A stretch of DNA of 64,000 nucleotides from Parelaphostrongylus tenuis (GCA_019055375.1 JAHQIW010000389.1:236430-300429); one strand, 5' to 3'. Shown: positions 24,950 through 35,241, numbered from the stretch's first letter. Notes: a model not told the origin generated them from the sequence alone. Numbers and translations are program-made.

Positions 24950-25140
24950 TCTGGACCACGTTGAACTAAGCTGACGATCCTTTTGGCTGAAACTATTTCC
25001 TCATTATGCCTGATAATTATTTTTGAGCCATACATGTGGTCTGTTATGGAACTTATGCGTTACTGTACACATGCTTCGGACTTGCACAGCCTCGTCTGTA
25101 GCACAGTGCCTTTCATCTTAGTCAATCCCTCTCGGAGTGA
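24950..25140 (+). repeat. R1 arm b (solo), hammerhead decayed
   Basis: Contains TATGCCTGATAATTATTTTT followed by GAGCCATACATG and TCTGTTATGG. A former hammerhead lies at about 25060-25110 (minus), where the core reads CAGACGA and GAAG instead of CUGACGA and GAAA. A second R1 outer tip (TACCTTCCGTTTCAAGTGTT) lies at 25245-25340. Confidence 0.6.
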
Positions 25141-25179
25141 ACCCAAAAACTTACATAGGGTAGGCGCAGACGTACTATT

Positions 25180-25240
25180 TATTACTCCATTAGATATCAC
25201 TGCATGGACACTGTTGTACACTCGATTGCTCTAGGCTGGT
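25180..25240 (-). repeat. Short repeat R6, copy 3
   Basis: Reverse complement of GAGCAATCGAGTGTACAACA, as in copy 2. It sits between two R1 pieces, so R6 may be an internal part of some R1 elements. Confidence 0.45.
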
Positions 25241-25340
25241 ATCATCAAATATATCATACCTTCCGTTTCAAGTGTTTCTCTAGACCACGTTCAAGTTCCA
25301 ATGTGACGGATAATGTCCTCATTTTTTTCTACCGGCAGAT

Positions 25341-25974
25341 CACTTTTCTATGAACTATTGCGAGTCGACTAGTGCCGATGCTGTATCTCATGTCCAGATT
25401 GTAAACAGTGAGTTTAACATGTATTAAAAGAGACAGTGCACCTATACCGAGATGCGAATGTATCCAGGAGGTCGGGCATGACTCCATACCTTATCCAGGA
25501 ATGACTTCTGATCTCTACATGTATATCTCAAAATTAGCTGGATGCTGCTCCATAAGGTATACGAAACTACTCTCATGTTCATTCCAATTACTGCTGCTAA
25601 ACGTAGAAACTAGTCATGGGTACGATTCCTGAGAAATAGTGAAAACTTGCATTGCCTTTTTGATCTCAAAACCCTCAGCGCTTCAAATTACACATGCGAA
25701 GAACCTAATAGAATCTCAAGAGCTCCTTTGGTTACCAAAAATTTTTTCTATGACAACGGAAAGGCACCATCGCAGAGTGTGTCACAAAAGAAGTAATCGT
25801 TTAGTATGATTGTGAACTAGTTAAGGGAACTTGTGCCCTTCTTATCATGAACGTGGTTATGAATGCTGATTTCTCTAAACGAAAAATTGCCCATGTCTGT
25901 TGTTTACGATAGAAGAAATATTGACCAGCATTGATTTGCTGCCTACGGATGATACAAATCGTTCATTTTAGGTC
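25341..25974. other. Nothing recognised
   Basis: A 74-codon frame at 25408-25632 (+) has no motif. No repeat was recognised. Confidence 0.4.
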
Positions 25975-27612
25975 TAAAAAGTTTTGTACAGTCGCTTCCT
26001 TTGCGGACAGCGCCATTTTCGGCTGGCGGAAGGTTCGGACAGCTACAAAGAGAGGCTGCCAGTGCGTGCTCCAATGATAATATGGTAATTTTCTTATTAA
26101 TAGACGATTTCGTCAATAAATAGAATTTTTATATCAGTAATCAATCAAGTGTGATAGAAGAGACTTCAATAACGCTATTTTTATTGAAAATAACATGACT
26201 GATCCGTTTATAATCAACACTTTTAGGGGGAAAAACCAAGTACATACAAAAGAGTGCATTTAAACACCTTTGTCGAACATTTCTATAATATCTCATTTAG
26301 ACTTGCACAGAATTCCATCGAATTAACTTTCATTTCCTTCAATTTCATATACTTCATTGCGCGAAGTGCATAAAATTAATCATATTGACTGAAAATTGGA
26401 AAACAATGAATAGTTTGCCAGAAATAGTATTGTTTATTACACGCGATCCCACTACATCGATAATCCTCAAAATTTTCTCGATTATTATTTCAATTGAAAA
26501 TCCCATTCTCAGATTAATAAGTAATTTCGTTTGAACCTTTTATTCACAGTCATGGTATGCGAAGAAGGGAGAGATACTTATGCATTGTTAAAGATTTGAG
26601 CGAAAAAAAACTCGTATTCAGGCGAGCTAATAGGTAATAAAATACCGCATTTTATCGTTGTCTTTATGCAAAATATGGCCCAGAAGCATACATTCTCTGA
26701 GAGCAATTGAGTATTTTTTCGAGTACGAAATCTTCATGATGAAGAGTGAGAATTTCTAAGAAAACTGAACGCTCTTTTCACTGATTACGTTTATGGGAGT
26801 TCCTTTAACAATAATTCACCAAATTTTCATAATAATAAGGTTTCCTTTATATAAAGTTTCATCATACATGTGATTCGCAAGTGGCACAAGCAGAAGATGT
26901 CCTTTCTAATAGCCGACTGTGGTTACAGAATTCTCATTTTTTGAGTTATCGAATGAATATCTCCAATCTAGTGGATTAAGTCTTTTCTAGAAAAAACCAA
27001 GATCTCACGAGCGCGATTCTTGCATATGATTGCATGCGACAGAATTGTAATTAAAGTAAGGATTTTCAAAACAATTGGGCGCTATTCTTCTTAAAAATAC
27101 GTTCACGAAAGTACTGTCATTGATAATGCATTTTTCTTCTGCAAAATAGTTTTTAAGGATCGAAATCTTGCCATATAATCCCAAGAATCCGCTATGAATT
27201 GAAAAAATGGACTACGATTGTAAAACGTTCTTTCATAGCTCAGTAGAACGTACTATTGAAATCTTTTCACACAACAAGCTTGCTGTCAAAATCAAAATCT
27301 TTGAGGCTATCGATTGACTACAAAAAAAAAAAATCAAGAAAATTAGAGAAAATGTCCAGTAACAGGTGGTAATACATTACTTTTCGCAAAAATGTTGTTT
27401 TTTCTTCTGAAAAAGACAAGATTTTGGGAAGCATTAGCATTAATCCTGCTAAAGTTGTTCATACCGGAGTCTCATCAGTGATATTTTACGTTTTTTCATG
27501 GTAATGTTTGTCTGCGAACTTAATCAACCCGACTTGTATTGGAGCACGCAACCTATTCGTCTTAATTGACCGAACGCTGTGCCCAGCAAGGGTCATGATG
27601 ACCCCTATGATC
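25975..27612 (+). repeat. Large diverged direct repeat D1, copy 2
   Basis: Second copy of the D1 unit (see 18960-21410), lacking the roughly 780-bp insertion present in copy 1. It ends near GTGCCCAGCAAGGGTCATGA, where copy 1 has GCGCCCAGCTGAGGGTGAAA. Divergence is high and spread evenly, which suggests an old duplication or two copies of an unknown dispersed repeat. Confidence 0.7.
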
Positions 27613-27713
27613 AGTAAAGGGATATAACGCCAACACTGTTACCATTAGAGAGGGTCATAATGACCCTCATGGTCAGCAAACGGATATAACGTCAACACTG
27701 TTACCATTAGAGA
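27588..27713 (+). repeat. Two-copy tandem repeat, about 63-bp unit
   Basis: The unit contains AGGGTCAT.ATGACCC, then GGATATAACG.CAACACTG followed by TTACCATTAGAG, twice in a row with a few differences. It lies at the 3' edge of D1 copy 2. Each unit starts with a small GGGTCAT/ATGACCC palindrome. Confidence 0.75.
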
Positions 27714-28984
27714 GTTCACTGTCGAAATCTTCCAAAGGGTGCTTGAATAGCGTTACACTGACATACACTGACTCAGAACGAATAACAAACGAATAGGGCA
27801 AGTTGCTGATTTAGTCTATCATATTGGCTATAAATATTACGAGATCTAACAAGATTCAGAAACATCTCAATCATTAAGATGGAAGTCTACTATGTAAAGA
27901 TTACAGCAACGAAGCCACATCATCCATAAACTAAAATTATCGACAGCTTTTTCTCTTGTCATAATTTCCTTTACTCCATCGGACTACCGATAGATTCTTA
28001 TCTGTGGAAAGGAGGGAAGCCACATTTTCAAATGAACTGAGAGCGTCATCAAGTGGAACGTTTCTAATCGTCGTTCTTCAAAGATGCGCTTATTTACAGC
28101 ATCATTGAGTTAGTCGTGTGATTCATGTAGATTCTTCACAGTGATGTTGAAGAAACGAAAATCAGTGGTCTTCAAAGATTTTAGCTGATATGTAAAAGTT
28201 GAGCCATATGAGCCTCATACCACAATGGGCTTTGATTGAACTCTGCAGCTAACAAAAAATAAAGGGTGTTGAAGATGGAGGTGTAGCCGTATTTCAAGAA
28301 ACCACATGGGAATAACGTCCAAGACATCTTTCGGGAGTCTGCTATTCTAAGGAATAAGGTAACTTTCTATGCGTGGAATGAATAGCGATGGTTTTGTAAA
28401 GGCAATGTGGAACGCTAATTAGAAACTTCAAGTCCGACCTCTTGAACAGAGCGTTCAATTGTCTTCATAACGTCTCAGGCAAGAGAAATCCACTAACCAA
28501 ATCATTTTTCCTATCTCAATATCGATGTGCAAATTTGTTAGAGAAAAACTATGCAGTACTGTCTGTGTAACTTAAAAGATCATTGAGAACACAGTAGATT
28601 ACAAAACAAAGAAGATCAACCCAAAAATGACCCTGGTACACAGTTTGGCATACATAGATGTGTCGATGATCGAGGGTAATGTACAGGGATACTGAATAGA
28701 ACGCGCGTGTATATTTGAGCCACGAGGTGAGACAGGAGCCCTTACCTACTGTACCCTAAAACTTGCTAACAACCTTTATTCATAGCAAAATTGGACAGCA
28801 ATAGCGCTAACATCAATAGCGATACTAAATATTAGTATTTCAATACCGACTCGGTCTTTACAGAAGCATAATAAGTTAGTTTTTTTTTATTAAGCAGATC
28901 CATGGTTGTTAATAGCAGTGTCTATTAAGTGTACTAGAAATACAGTACAATAAAATTACGATAGCCAAAGTTTAGGCTAGTTTG
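27714..28984. other. Nothing recognised
   Basis: No gene or repeat supported. No long open frame is present in this interval, which is unusual even for this window. Confidence 0.4.
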
Positions 28985-29522
28985 GCCTCTCTTGTAGGAG
29001 TCAAATTGATCTGTATTCCACTTAGTCAAATATTTTCTTGAGTCCGGCAGAGAGACGTAAACAGCAACTTTTGGAAACACAAAGTAAAAAGCTTTATTAC
29101 AATACACTTACCGTTGAGTTGTCTTGAATATTCCCCTTATTTGTAAGAGAGAAGCCGCTTGGAGCTTGTTTAGGTAAGAATATGCCCCAATCAGGTCGGG
29201 CAGATTAGCTATGGTGCGAGGTCACGCGTAACTGCGGGGCACTCCTTTTTGAGGTCCATTATAGATGTTGTGTTTATCCAAAAGGCTTGCAAAGTTTTCC
29301 AATTAGAGGATTCAAAATATTGTGCGATGATAGTGTTTTATACATCGAAATCGACTCCGTTAAGCTTATGTTCCTTATGTGTGCGGAGTGGAATCTCTTG
29401 ATTGAGGTTACGCTTTCCATCTGGGTACTCTTTTATACTGACGCAAAGTGTTCCATCTGTTTCGTCAATGTACTCGTCCAGCATGATTTACAGGAGATTA
29501 GGTATATCGTACTAAATCTTAT
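28985..29522 (-). pseudogene. Penelope-like element fragment P1 (GIY-YIG end and 3' UTR)
   Basis: Minus strand, with frameshifts: FSTIYLISCKSC, then DEYIDETDGTLCVSIKEY and DGKRNLNQE, matching the GIY-YIG domain of nematode PLEs (YIG reads YID; R of GRPL reads G). The terminal LQAFWIN and LKKECPAVTRDLAP segment follows. Its 3' flank (AGTGCCCCGCAGTTACGCGT ... CTCTGCCGGACTCA ... GAATACAGATCAATTTGA) matches 30725-31185 downstream of P3, so both come from one element family. Confidence 0.7.
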
Positions 29523-29693
29523 GGAGTCACCGTTTCTACTGTTAGACGCCGTCTAAAAAGAGCACGTTTGGATAGTGCGGTAGCAGTAGTCGATATACTC
29601 CCAAGCATCAAAAACATCCGCTTTTACGAAATGAAGGCCTGCATAGTTTGCCCTAAAGGTTGTGCTTACTTTGTTGGAGATAAGGGGGGGGGG
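29523..29693 (+). pseudogene. Penelope-like element fragment P2 (pre-GIY-YIG linker)
   Basis: Plus strand: VSTVRRRLKRARLDSAVAVV followed by EMKACIVCPKG, the segment just upstream of the GIY-YIG domain (compare LKRAPLDSVAV ... EMKDCIVCP in P3). It starts where P1 starts but on the other strand, so P1 and P2 look like one copy broken by an inversion. An 11-G run (29684-29694) follows. Confidence 0.65.
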
Positions 29694-30394
29694 GCAAAAT
29701 TAACGAGACCGTGTTCGTCAGACTTCTCATTACCTTTCCTCTCATTCATCACTGAGTAAATGCGTACTTGCGAAAAACAAACTTGGAACGGCTAGCAGTG
29801 TATGCACAGGGAAAGAGCATAAGATGGAATCCCTTAGCTTTGCAACAACCATTTCTAATGACTACGAAAAGATAGGAGCTCCTTGGATTAGATTCAAAGG
29901 AAAATCTACGCCGCCAGATGAAAAGCCCAACGAAAATAAAGTCTCATTCGTCGTGCCCTTTATTTCCAGCAAAGTAAGCACAGTTAATAAACGCTGCCTT
30001 AAAAGAGCACCTTTGGATTCAGTAGCAGTATCCAATATCCCTTCAAACACTCTAAAGAACCAACTGCTTCGCAAACGACTACGTGACTGCCTCTGGGAAA
30101 TGAAAGACTGCATAGTTTGCCCTGTGAATATTATCAGCGATTGCATGACATTCAGTACAACATATCCCCTCTCCTGCAAAGCATGCGGGGCGAATACATT
30201 GGCAAGACACGTAGACCACTTTACATCAGTATAAAAGAGCACACAGGTGGGAAACGTAACTTCAATCAAAAACTCCACTTTCTCCGCATAAGGAACGAAA
30301 ACATAATGGACTAGATCTAGGTGTATAAATCACTATCCTCGCATAAAACTTCTGCGCGAAGAATTCTGCAAGCTTTTGAATGAAGGACTAATCT

Positions 30395-30685
30395 CTCGGC
30401 ATTGATCAACCACTGAGGAAAGCGCCATGCATTAGTATTCAGTTTTTTTAAAACTTCCTTTGAGGTGATTGAATGCATATCTGACCTTTGCAATGACTCA
30501 CGGTGGCCTCCCGCTGTATAGAGTAAGTGCTGCTCATCCTCCAAGACAAGTCTTAGACCAGTCTAGTACCAATTTACTGACTCCGTAGGGATGGATGGTT
30601 TGCAGTGTCATGAGCGCGAGATCGAACCCTCGACAATGTGCGCGTCGCAGAGCACAGAGGTGCTTCACATGCTTCACATGCACTC
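30395..30685 (-). repeat. SINE family S1, copy 2, inserted in the PLE
   Basis: Minus strand B box GAGGGTTCGATCTCGCGCTC and the body blocks ACGGAGTCAGTAAATTGGTA, CTAGACTGGTCTAAGACTTG, GGCCACCGTGAGTCATTGC and ATATGCATTCAATCACCTCA. It interrupts the PLE ORF between ILQAF and WI...KKEC, so the SINE is younger than this PLE copy. Confidence 0.75.
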
Positions 30686-30849
30686 TTAACTTTTTTGGAT
30701 AAGTACTTAGATTTAAACATAAACTGCAAAAAAGAGTGCCCCGAAAGTACGCGTGACATCGCAGCATACCTTGAGCTGATATCTCCGACTTGAGTTGGGC
30801 ACATTCCTACTTAGGCAGGACTCTAAGCGGTTTGTCTCCAATAAGCAAT

Positions 30850-30995
30850 GGGAAGACTTTATGATCTAGTACTAGATTTTGAGCCTCTCGTGTCTGTTAT
30901 GGCATTTATCTAGTGCAAGACGTGTTTCGGCATTACAGCCTCGTCAGTTGCACGGTCCTTTTCCGTCCACGCAATTCCGGGGGATATTTCCCCTA
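30850..30995 (+). repeat. R1 arm c, inside the PLE 3' region
   Basis: Contains TTTTGAGCCTCTCGTGTCTG followed by TTATGGCA, then the hammerhead block on the minus strand. PLE 3' sequence continues after it (CAACTCAGCGGTGAG; P1 has CAACTCAACGGTAAG). P1 lacks the arm, so it was either inserted here or is a PLE terminal-repeat module deleted from P1. Confidence 0.65.
30913..30953 (-). ncRNA. Hammerhead ribozyme motif HHR-1 (slightly altered)
   Basis: Minus strand: stem I GTGCAA/TTGCAC (6 bp, perfect), intact CTGACGA, stem II GGC...GCC with a six-base loop, intact GAAA. The minimal stem III loop is shortened to two bases by a 2-bp deletion (CACGTC instead of CACGTGTC). Expected H17 is C. Self-cleavage may be impaired. 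Confidence 0.6.
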
Positions 30996-31190
30996 ATTGA
31001 AAGCCTCCAGGCAACTCAGCGGTGAGTGTGTTTAAATGAAGTTTTTTACTTCAAGATACAAAAATTTGCCAAATACGTCTTTCTGCCGGAGTCGTGAAAG
31101 TATGTGACTGAGTAGAATGCAGATCAATTTGAGTTCTCGGGCTTTTAAGAAGGGGAGACTAAGCAAAACGTTAGCTATTCTAATACACTG

Positions 31191-31837
31191 CAATTCTACT
31201 GTATTTCCTAGACACTACTATTAACAACCTTGGATCTCTTAACAAGAAAAGCACTGAATTATACAATAAGTTCTCTTTTTTCTTTAGAAAATTCTATGTT
31301 TCGCTCTCCATATAAATGATGCAGATCCGATTTGCTTTAGAACAGCAGCATGTGTGTCTCATATCAATGAATGCTCACAGTCCTAGAAAACACAAGAAGC
31401 CTGCACATATTATATAATTGTTAAGAGTCAATGCTACATCTGTGAGTCCAATATCGTACAGAGAAAACTGCTGAAGGCACTCGTTTCAAACCTTAGGGGC
31501 TCTGATGAAGAAGAAACCACGGTAACGTTAGCCATAATAAAGTTTATATAGAAACTTCATGCAAGCTCTGTCAATAGAAGAATAATAATAATCATCCAAC
31601 CGAGGTCAATTAAAGTCGAAATTCAAGGTCTTAAGGGAGTATTTCTTTTCTTTGTGACCCAAAGTGTTCTCTGTTAACGAGGTGATTTATTAATGAATCA
31701 ACCATGTTATGTGGGGAGGAAGAGAAGTTTTTCACATTCATTTTGCATCTTGAAAGAACGCTGAGATGAACTATAGGTAAGTATTTATGAGGATTTCTTT
31801 TAAGATTGTCAGGTATGCTTGTAAAAACTAAAGGATG
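31191..31837. other. Nothing firmly recognised
   Basis: A CTGATGAAGAAGAAACC motif near 31502 is reminiscent of retroelement 3' hairpins but has no room for a stem II. Otherwise no feature. Confidence 0.35.
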
Positions 31838-32008
31838 AAGCTCTTGGCGTTGATCCAATCCTTGAGAAATGTGTCATGCATTTGTTCTGGATTCTTAGTT
31901 TCGTTTAAGGCAACTGAATGCGCCATGAGTGCGAGAACAAACTCCCGACCTAGTATGCGACGCATGACATCCTCAACCATTGCGCCACATGCGCTCCTAC
32001 GCTCGTGG
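31838..32008 (-). repeat. SINE family S1, copy 3 (internal deletion)
   Basis: Minus strand head GCGCATGTGGCGCAATGGTT, then a GCGTCGCATACT block, CGGGAGTTTGTTCTCGCACT and the tail GTGTGACGCATTTCTCAAGG-like end with GGATCAACGC. Most of the central body found in other S1 copies is missing. Confidence 0.6.
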
Positions 32009-32884
32009 TCTTGAAATGCCCCATGTGTGTAGATTATCTCCGGGACTGTATACTCACGTATAAACAGTACTCCTTTCTTGTTGGAAGCTGTGTTGTTACT
32101 ATGCATGAGTCAGACAACACATACGGACACTGTCCTTTTAGATGGAATGTAAGTAGTCTTGTTTATCCTGCTCTGTTGTAAATGACTTTAATATAATGTG
32201 GAGGTGTCTTTTTATTGCCGAAATAATGTATCATATCTACAATTGCGTTTTGATTTGCAGCTTTGACGGTATTGTCACCCACTGCAATCATTCGATGACC
32301 AGCGCGTGTGGTGGTGACTAGGTAATTTTCAATGTAACGGACCTCAGTGTAACTAAGCTATCTGTTCGATTTTGCACCCTTCATCAAAAAGTTTGAAGGG
32401 CACTGCAAAAGCCGCTCAAAACGTTTTCTTTTTCATTGCTTTTAATCGTTCTTGCAAGAAAGTCCTTTGTGAACTTTATAAAACATAAAAAAGCCAAATT
32501 CGTTGAGCGTTATATCTTGTCTGAAATTGACATGGGCCTCGTTTTCGAACGTTATTCGTCCCAAGTAAAGAATTTTCCACTAAATTAGTGCATCAAAGCT
32601 CCCGTCTATCTCAACTGAGGTGCTGCAGATTCAATTGTTCATTAAATACTCACAAAATCGTCGAACAGCAGGAGCTCTTATTGTCGGTGATGGTTCATCG
32701 TCGGATTCACTTTCTTGCCTTGAGCAACCAGCAGCTGATTGCCGTTGTTGCTGAAGTAGAAGATATTTTTTGAGAGGGACAAATAATCTACATTAGATGT
32801 TGATCTCTTCTATCACAGAGCTTAACCATACTTGAGTGGCATAACCAGTTTCTTGTGCTTCTGTATTCTGAGGTGCTTTGCGGA
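32009..32884. other. Nothing recognised
   Basis: Short frames only (e.g. 32588-32773, +). No repeat match noticed. Confidence 0.4.
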
Positions 32885-33010
32885 TGCCTTCATTATTATT
32901 TGAGCCAACATGTCATGCGGTCTGGTAATGGGCTCTTGTACATCCCGATACACGTGTTTCGACCTTACAGTCTCGTCAGTCGGGCAGAACCCATCGTCTT
33001 TATGCGGATT
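32885..33010 (+). repeat. R1 arm d (solo) with intact hammerhead
   Basis: TTATTATTTGAGCCAACATG followed by TCATGCGGTCTGGTAATGGG is the R1 outer sequence. The hammerhead lies on the minus strand just inside. No inverted partner arm was found nearby. Confidence 0.65.
32944..32984 (-). ncRNA. Hammerhead ribozyme HHR-2, complete core
   Basis: Minus strand order: CCCGA (stem I), CTGACGA, GACT-GTAA-GGTC (stem II, four pairs including one U-G), GAAA, C-ACGT-G (stem III, one C-G pair plus the A15.1-U16.1 pair), UA with H17 = A, then TCGGG closing a 5-bp stem I. All conserved core positions of a type I hammerhead are met. Predicted cleavage lies between 32949 and 32948. Hammerheads of this compact form are known from Penelope-like retroelements. 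Confidence 0.75.
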
Positions 33011-33043
33011 ACGTTGCAAATTTCGGTGGTATGATCACTACAT

Positions 33044-33238
33044 TTATTGGAAACATGTACGACGTACTTCAGTAATAGCCGGAGTTCTGCTTCTTTTATC
33101 TCCACACCATATTTTCAGGAGGCAAACGATAAGTCCTGAGGTTAGCAGAGCAAGGAAAGCAGATAGAATAAGAAAGACAACTAAACCATTCACAGAACGA
33201 TCGAATGACTTTGAGGTGTCCATCATTCCATGGACAAC
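33044..33238 (-). CDS. Probable last exon, single-pass membrane protein tail
   Basis: After a TTTTAAG acceptor (33240-33239) the minus strand reads VVHGMMDTSKSFDRSVN. A long hydrophobic segment follows (GLVVFLILSAFLALLTSGLI and continuing VCLLKIW). A basic tail ends TCFQ and TAA. An AATAAA overlaps the stop codon. This is what the 3' exon of a type I membrane protein looks like, with a short cytoplasmic tail. I recognise no family and could not place upstream exons, so a decayed exon remains possible. Confidence 0.35.
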   Translation of the reverse strand, partial: VVHGMMDTSKSFDRSVNGLVVFLILSAFLALLTSGLIVCLLKIWCGDKRSRTPAITEVRRTCFQ

Positions 33239-33392
33239 CTTAAAACCAAATTTTTTCTTCTAAACATCCATAGCGGAACTTTTTCACATGATGTATTAGT
33301 ACAGCTTGACATCAGTTATTGTGCAAAACTGAAAAATTCTGTTAAAGATTCAACAGCGGCTAAGTAAAGCACTATAGACAATGAGGTTGCTC

Positions 33393-33828
33393 TTCAGAGA
33401 TGGCCTTGTTTTGGAAGAGCTCTTTTCTTAGCAGTAACTCAGCGAAAAGGATTTGGAGAAACAGTTCTCCAAGCTGTAATAAATGTTAATGCTAAAAATT
33501 CTTCAGAATCTGTAAAGCAAATGTTATTTTGGGTGACTAACACTTTACAAATTTATAGTGATGAATCTTGAGGGAGATAAAAATATTCAAATTTAGCAGA
33601 TTTTTTTTGAATAATAGTAATTTAATCCAGTGTATGTCCTCAACTGGCTTCAGATTCAGGTTTCTTCTTCATACAATATTGCTCCAGTTAGCTGAAGAAA
33701 CGATTGAATTTTGCCTCAGAAAAACCCATGCAATCCGCTCTGATCGCAGTGCATATGTGGCAGGAAAATGGCTTGGTTCTGCAGTGCTGAATAACAAAAT
33801 CTCATTTCATAGCGGGCATTCTAGCTGA
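33393..33828 (+). pseudogene. Two coding-like segments of an unknown gene
   Basis: Segment 1 (33393-33569) follows CTCTTCAG and encodes RWPCFGRALFLAVTQRKGFG and SVKQMLFWVTNTLQIY before a TGA. Segment 2 (about 33658-33828) follows GGCTTCAG and encodes RFLLHTILLQLAEETIEF and AGKWLGSAV before TGA. Composition is protein-like in both. Each ends in a stop without a donor, so I read them as remnants of one old gene. No family was recognised. Confidence 0.3.
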
Positions 33829-34510
33829 AACATTATTAAAACTATATGAATCCATGACCTTTGTGATCTACAAACAGCTCGTTTATCTCCTCATTACGAT
33901 GACATTCTCTTCCTTCGAGTTTCCCAAGTCTTTTCTGATACTGATTTTGCACCAAGGCCTTTATCTCAATGAAAGAAATCGTTGAACCAAAGGAATATGT
34001 TAAGGGAGATAGGAAAATGATTCAGGACTGTATGTGATGCATGCCATTTCTGTATTCATCCCGAAATTTAAGAAAAAAAACTTCCCTGAAATGCTGATAA
34101 CTTGTTCTCACACGATTTAAAATGAATGAAAAACTACAGATAAATTTGATATACCCCTTAGGAATTTATTGTGAGGTTTGTTGTATAGGTTTGTCACGTT
34201 CACAAGTCATCGCAATTATTTGTCAGCCTATGAGAATGGCTGTGCAAGATTTGCGGCCTAGGTTAGTTTCCTCGACGACGACGGAGGAGGTCATTGCCGG
34301 CAAAAAGAGCTATTATTAGCTCTGCTGGAGAGATACGGAAAGGTGAAACACTGCACTGACTAGAACAATGATAAGAACCAGCTAAAGCGATGTGGAGGGA
34401 GCAACAGAAGGAGGGCGGATGCGTTTATAGAGTATGAGCAAATAATTCACATGCGAATGGATTGAGAAAAATTCAAGTTGGCTCCTGAATTCCTCTCTAT
34501 TGTAACAGTA
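33829..34510. other. Nothing recognised
   Basis: No gene or repeat supported in this AT-rich interval. Confidence 0.4.
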
Positions 34511-35241
34511 TTGAGTTGTGCAATAATATTTTTTGCATTCGGACACTTTTTTTGGTTCAGATGTTACTTTTTCAAAGAAATCAATTAATCAACAAATCAC
34601 CAACATGATCAATAACATGGAACCATTTGCTGGGTAAATATTGGCTGCTTTCCTCTCAGAAATAATGAGGCTGGCGATTAAAGAAGTCGATAAAGTTACT
34701 TTTGAGCTGGTTGTGGCTGTTCGTAGGCTGCTTAAGAACGCTAAAGAGATGAAAATCTTATGGAGTAGCAGGAAGGTTATACGGTGGTTGAAGCATCGTG
34801 GTTCACATACTTTCTTCAAAATGCGTCGAATCAACTTTGCAATGTGATGGCGAGCAATATCTTAGAGAAGAGAGATACTGAATCGTTTCTGACGCTTCTC
34901 TCGTACTTGTGCAGCCAACTCTCGAAGTTGTCCCTCGTAGACGTTGGCATCGATTGTCTGCTTGTTGTCGAGCAAGCTTTCAAAACAGCATGCACTTGTC
35001 GTTCTCGGAAGACCGAAAGCAAAATCATCCGAACATGGAACTTGAGCTCTGGTAGAGAAGGCAGATTTAGGTACTAGAATCCTGGTTTGGTATCCTAGTA
35101 ACCTATCATAGTATCCTATCTCCTGACTAACGATACCAAAGCATTCTCCACCATATAACAGCCTTTTGGAAAAAAACTTGATTTAAAATAGAAAAAAGGT
35201 GAATAAAACAATAGTGCGAAAGATATCATGGGACAACTCAA
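34511..35241 (-). mobile_element. Mariner element B, internally deleted, clean TIRs
   Basis: 731 bp flanked by TA on both sides (34509-34510, 35242-35243). The inverted ends are TTGAGTTGTGCAATAATATT and TTGAGTTGTCCCATGATATC. The minus strand keeps the C-terminal half of a transposase (about 35090-34585: VHAVLKACSTTSRQSMP, then a tail like that of element A). The N-terminal half is deleted. The same lineage as A and C. Confidence 0.85.

Larger units (their letters stand above)
29790..31190 (+). mobile_element. Penelope-like element fragment P3, GIY-YIG region, split by a SINE
   Basis: Open frame 29824-30234 encodes NENKVSFVVPFISSKVSTV, KRCLKRAPLDSVAVSNIP, TLKNQLLRKRLRDCLWEMK, CIVCP and YPLSCKACG. 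After a frameshift GEYIGKTRRPLYISIKEH (30190-30260) carries the YIG and Arg of the GIY-YIG nuclease. The C-terminal part resumes after an S1 SINE as NCKKECPESTRDIAAYLE (about 30705-30775). A 3' region containing an R1/hammerhead arm follows. PLEs are retroelements whose reverse transcriptase is followed by this nuclease. The RT itself is not present. The copy is broken by stops, frameshifts and the SINE. Confidence 0.7.

Noticed and set aside
24727..25035. 102-codon minus-strand frame with a basic, Ser/Thr-rich segment
   Set aside because: It overlaps an R1 arm and has no motif, start context or splice signals.
29862..30278. 138-codon minus-strand frame
   Set aside because: It is the antisense shadow of the PLE GIY-YIG coding region on the plus strand.
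31502..31545. CTGATGAAGAAGAAACC as a possible hammerhead
   Set aside because: Only four bases separate the box from GAAA, so no stem II can form.
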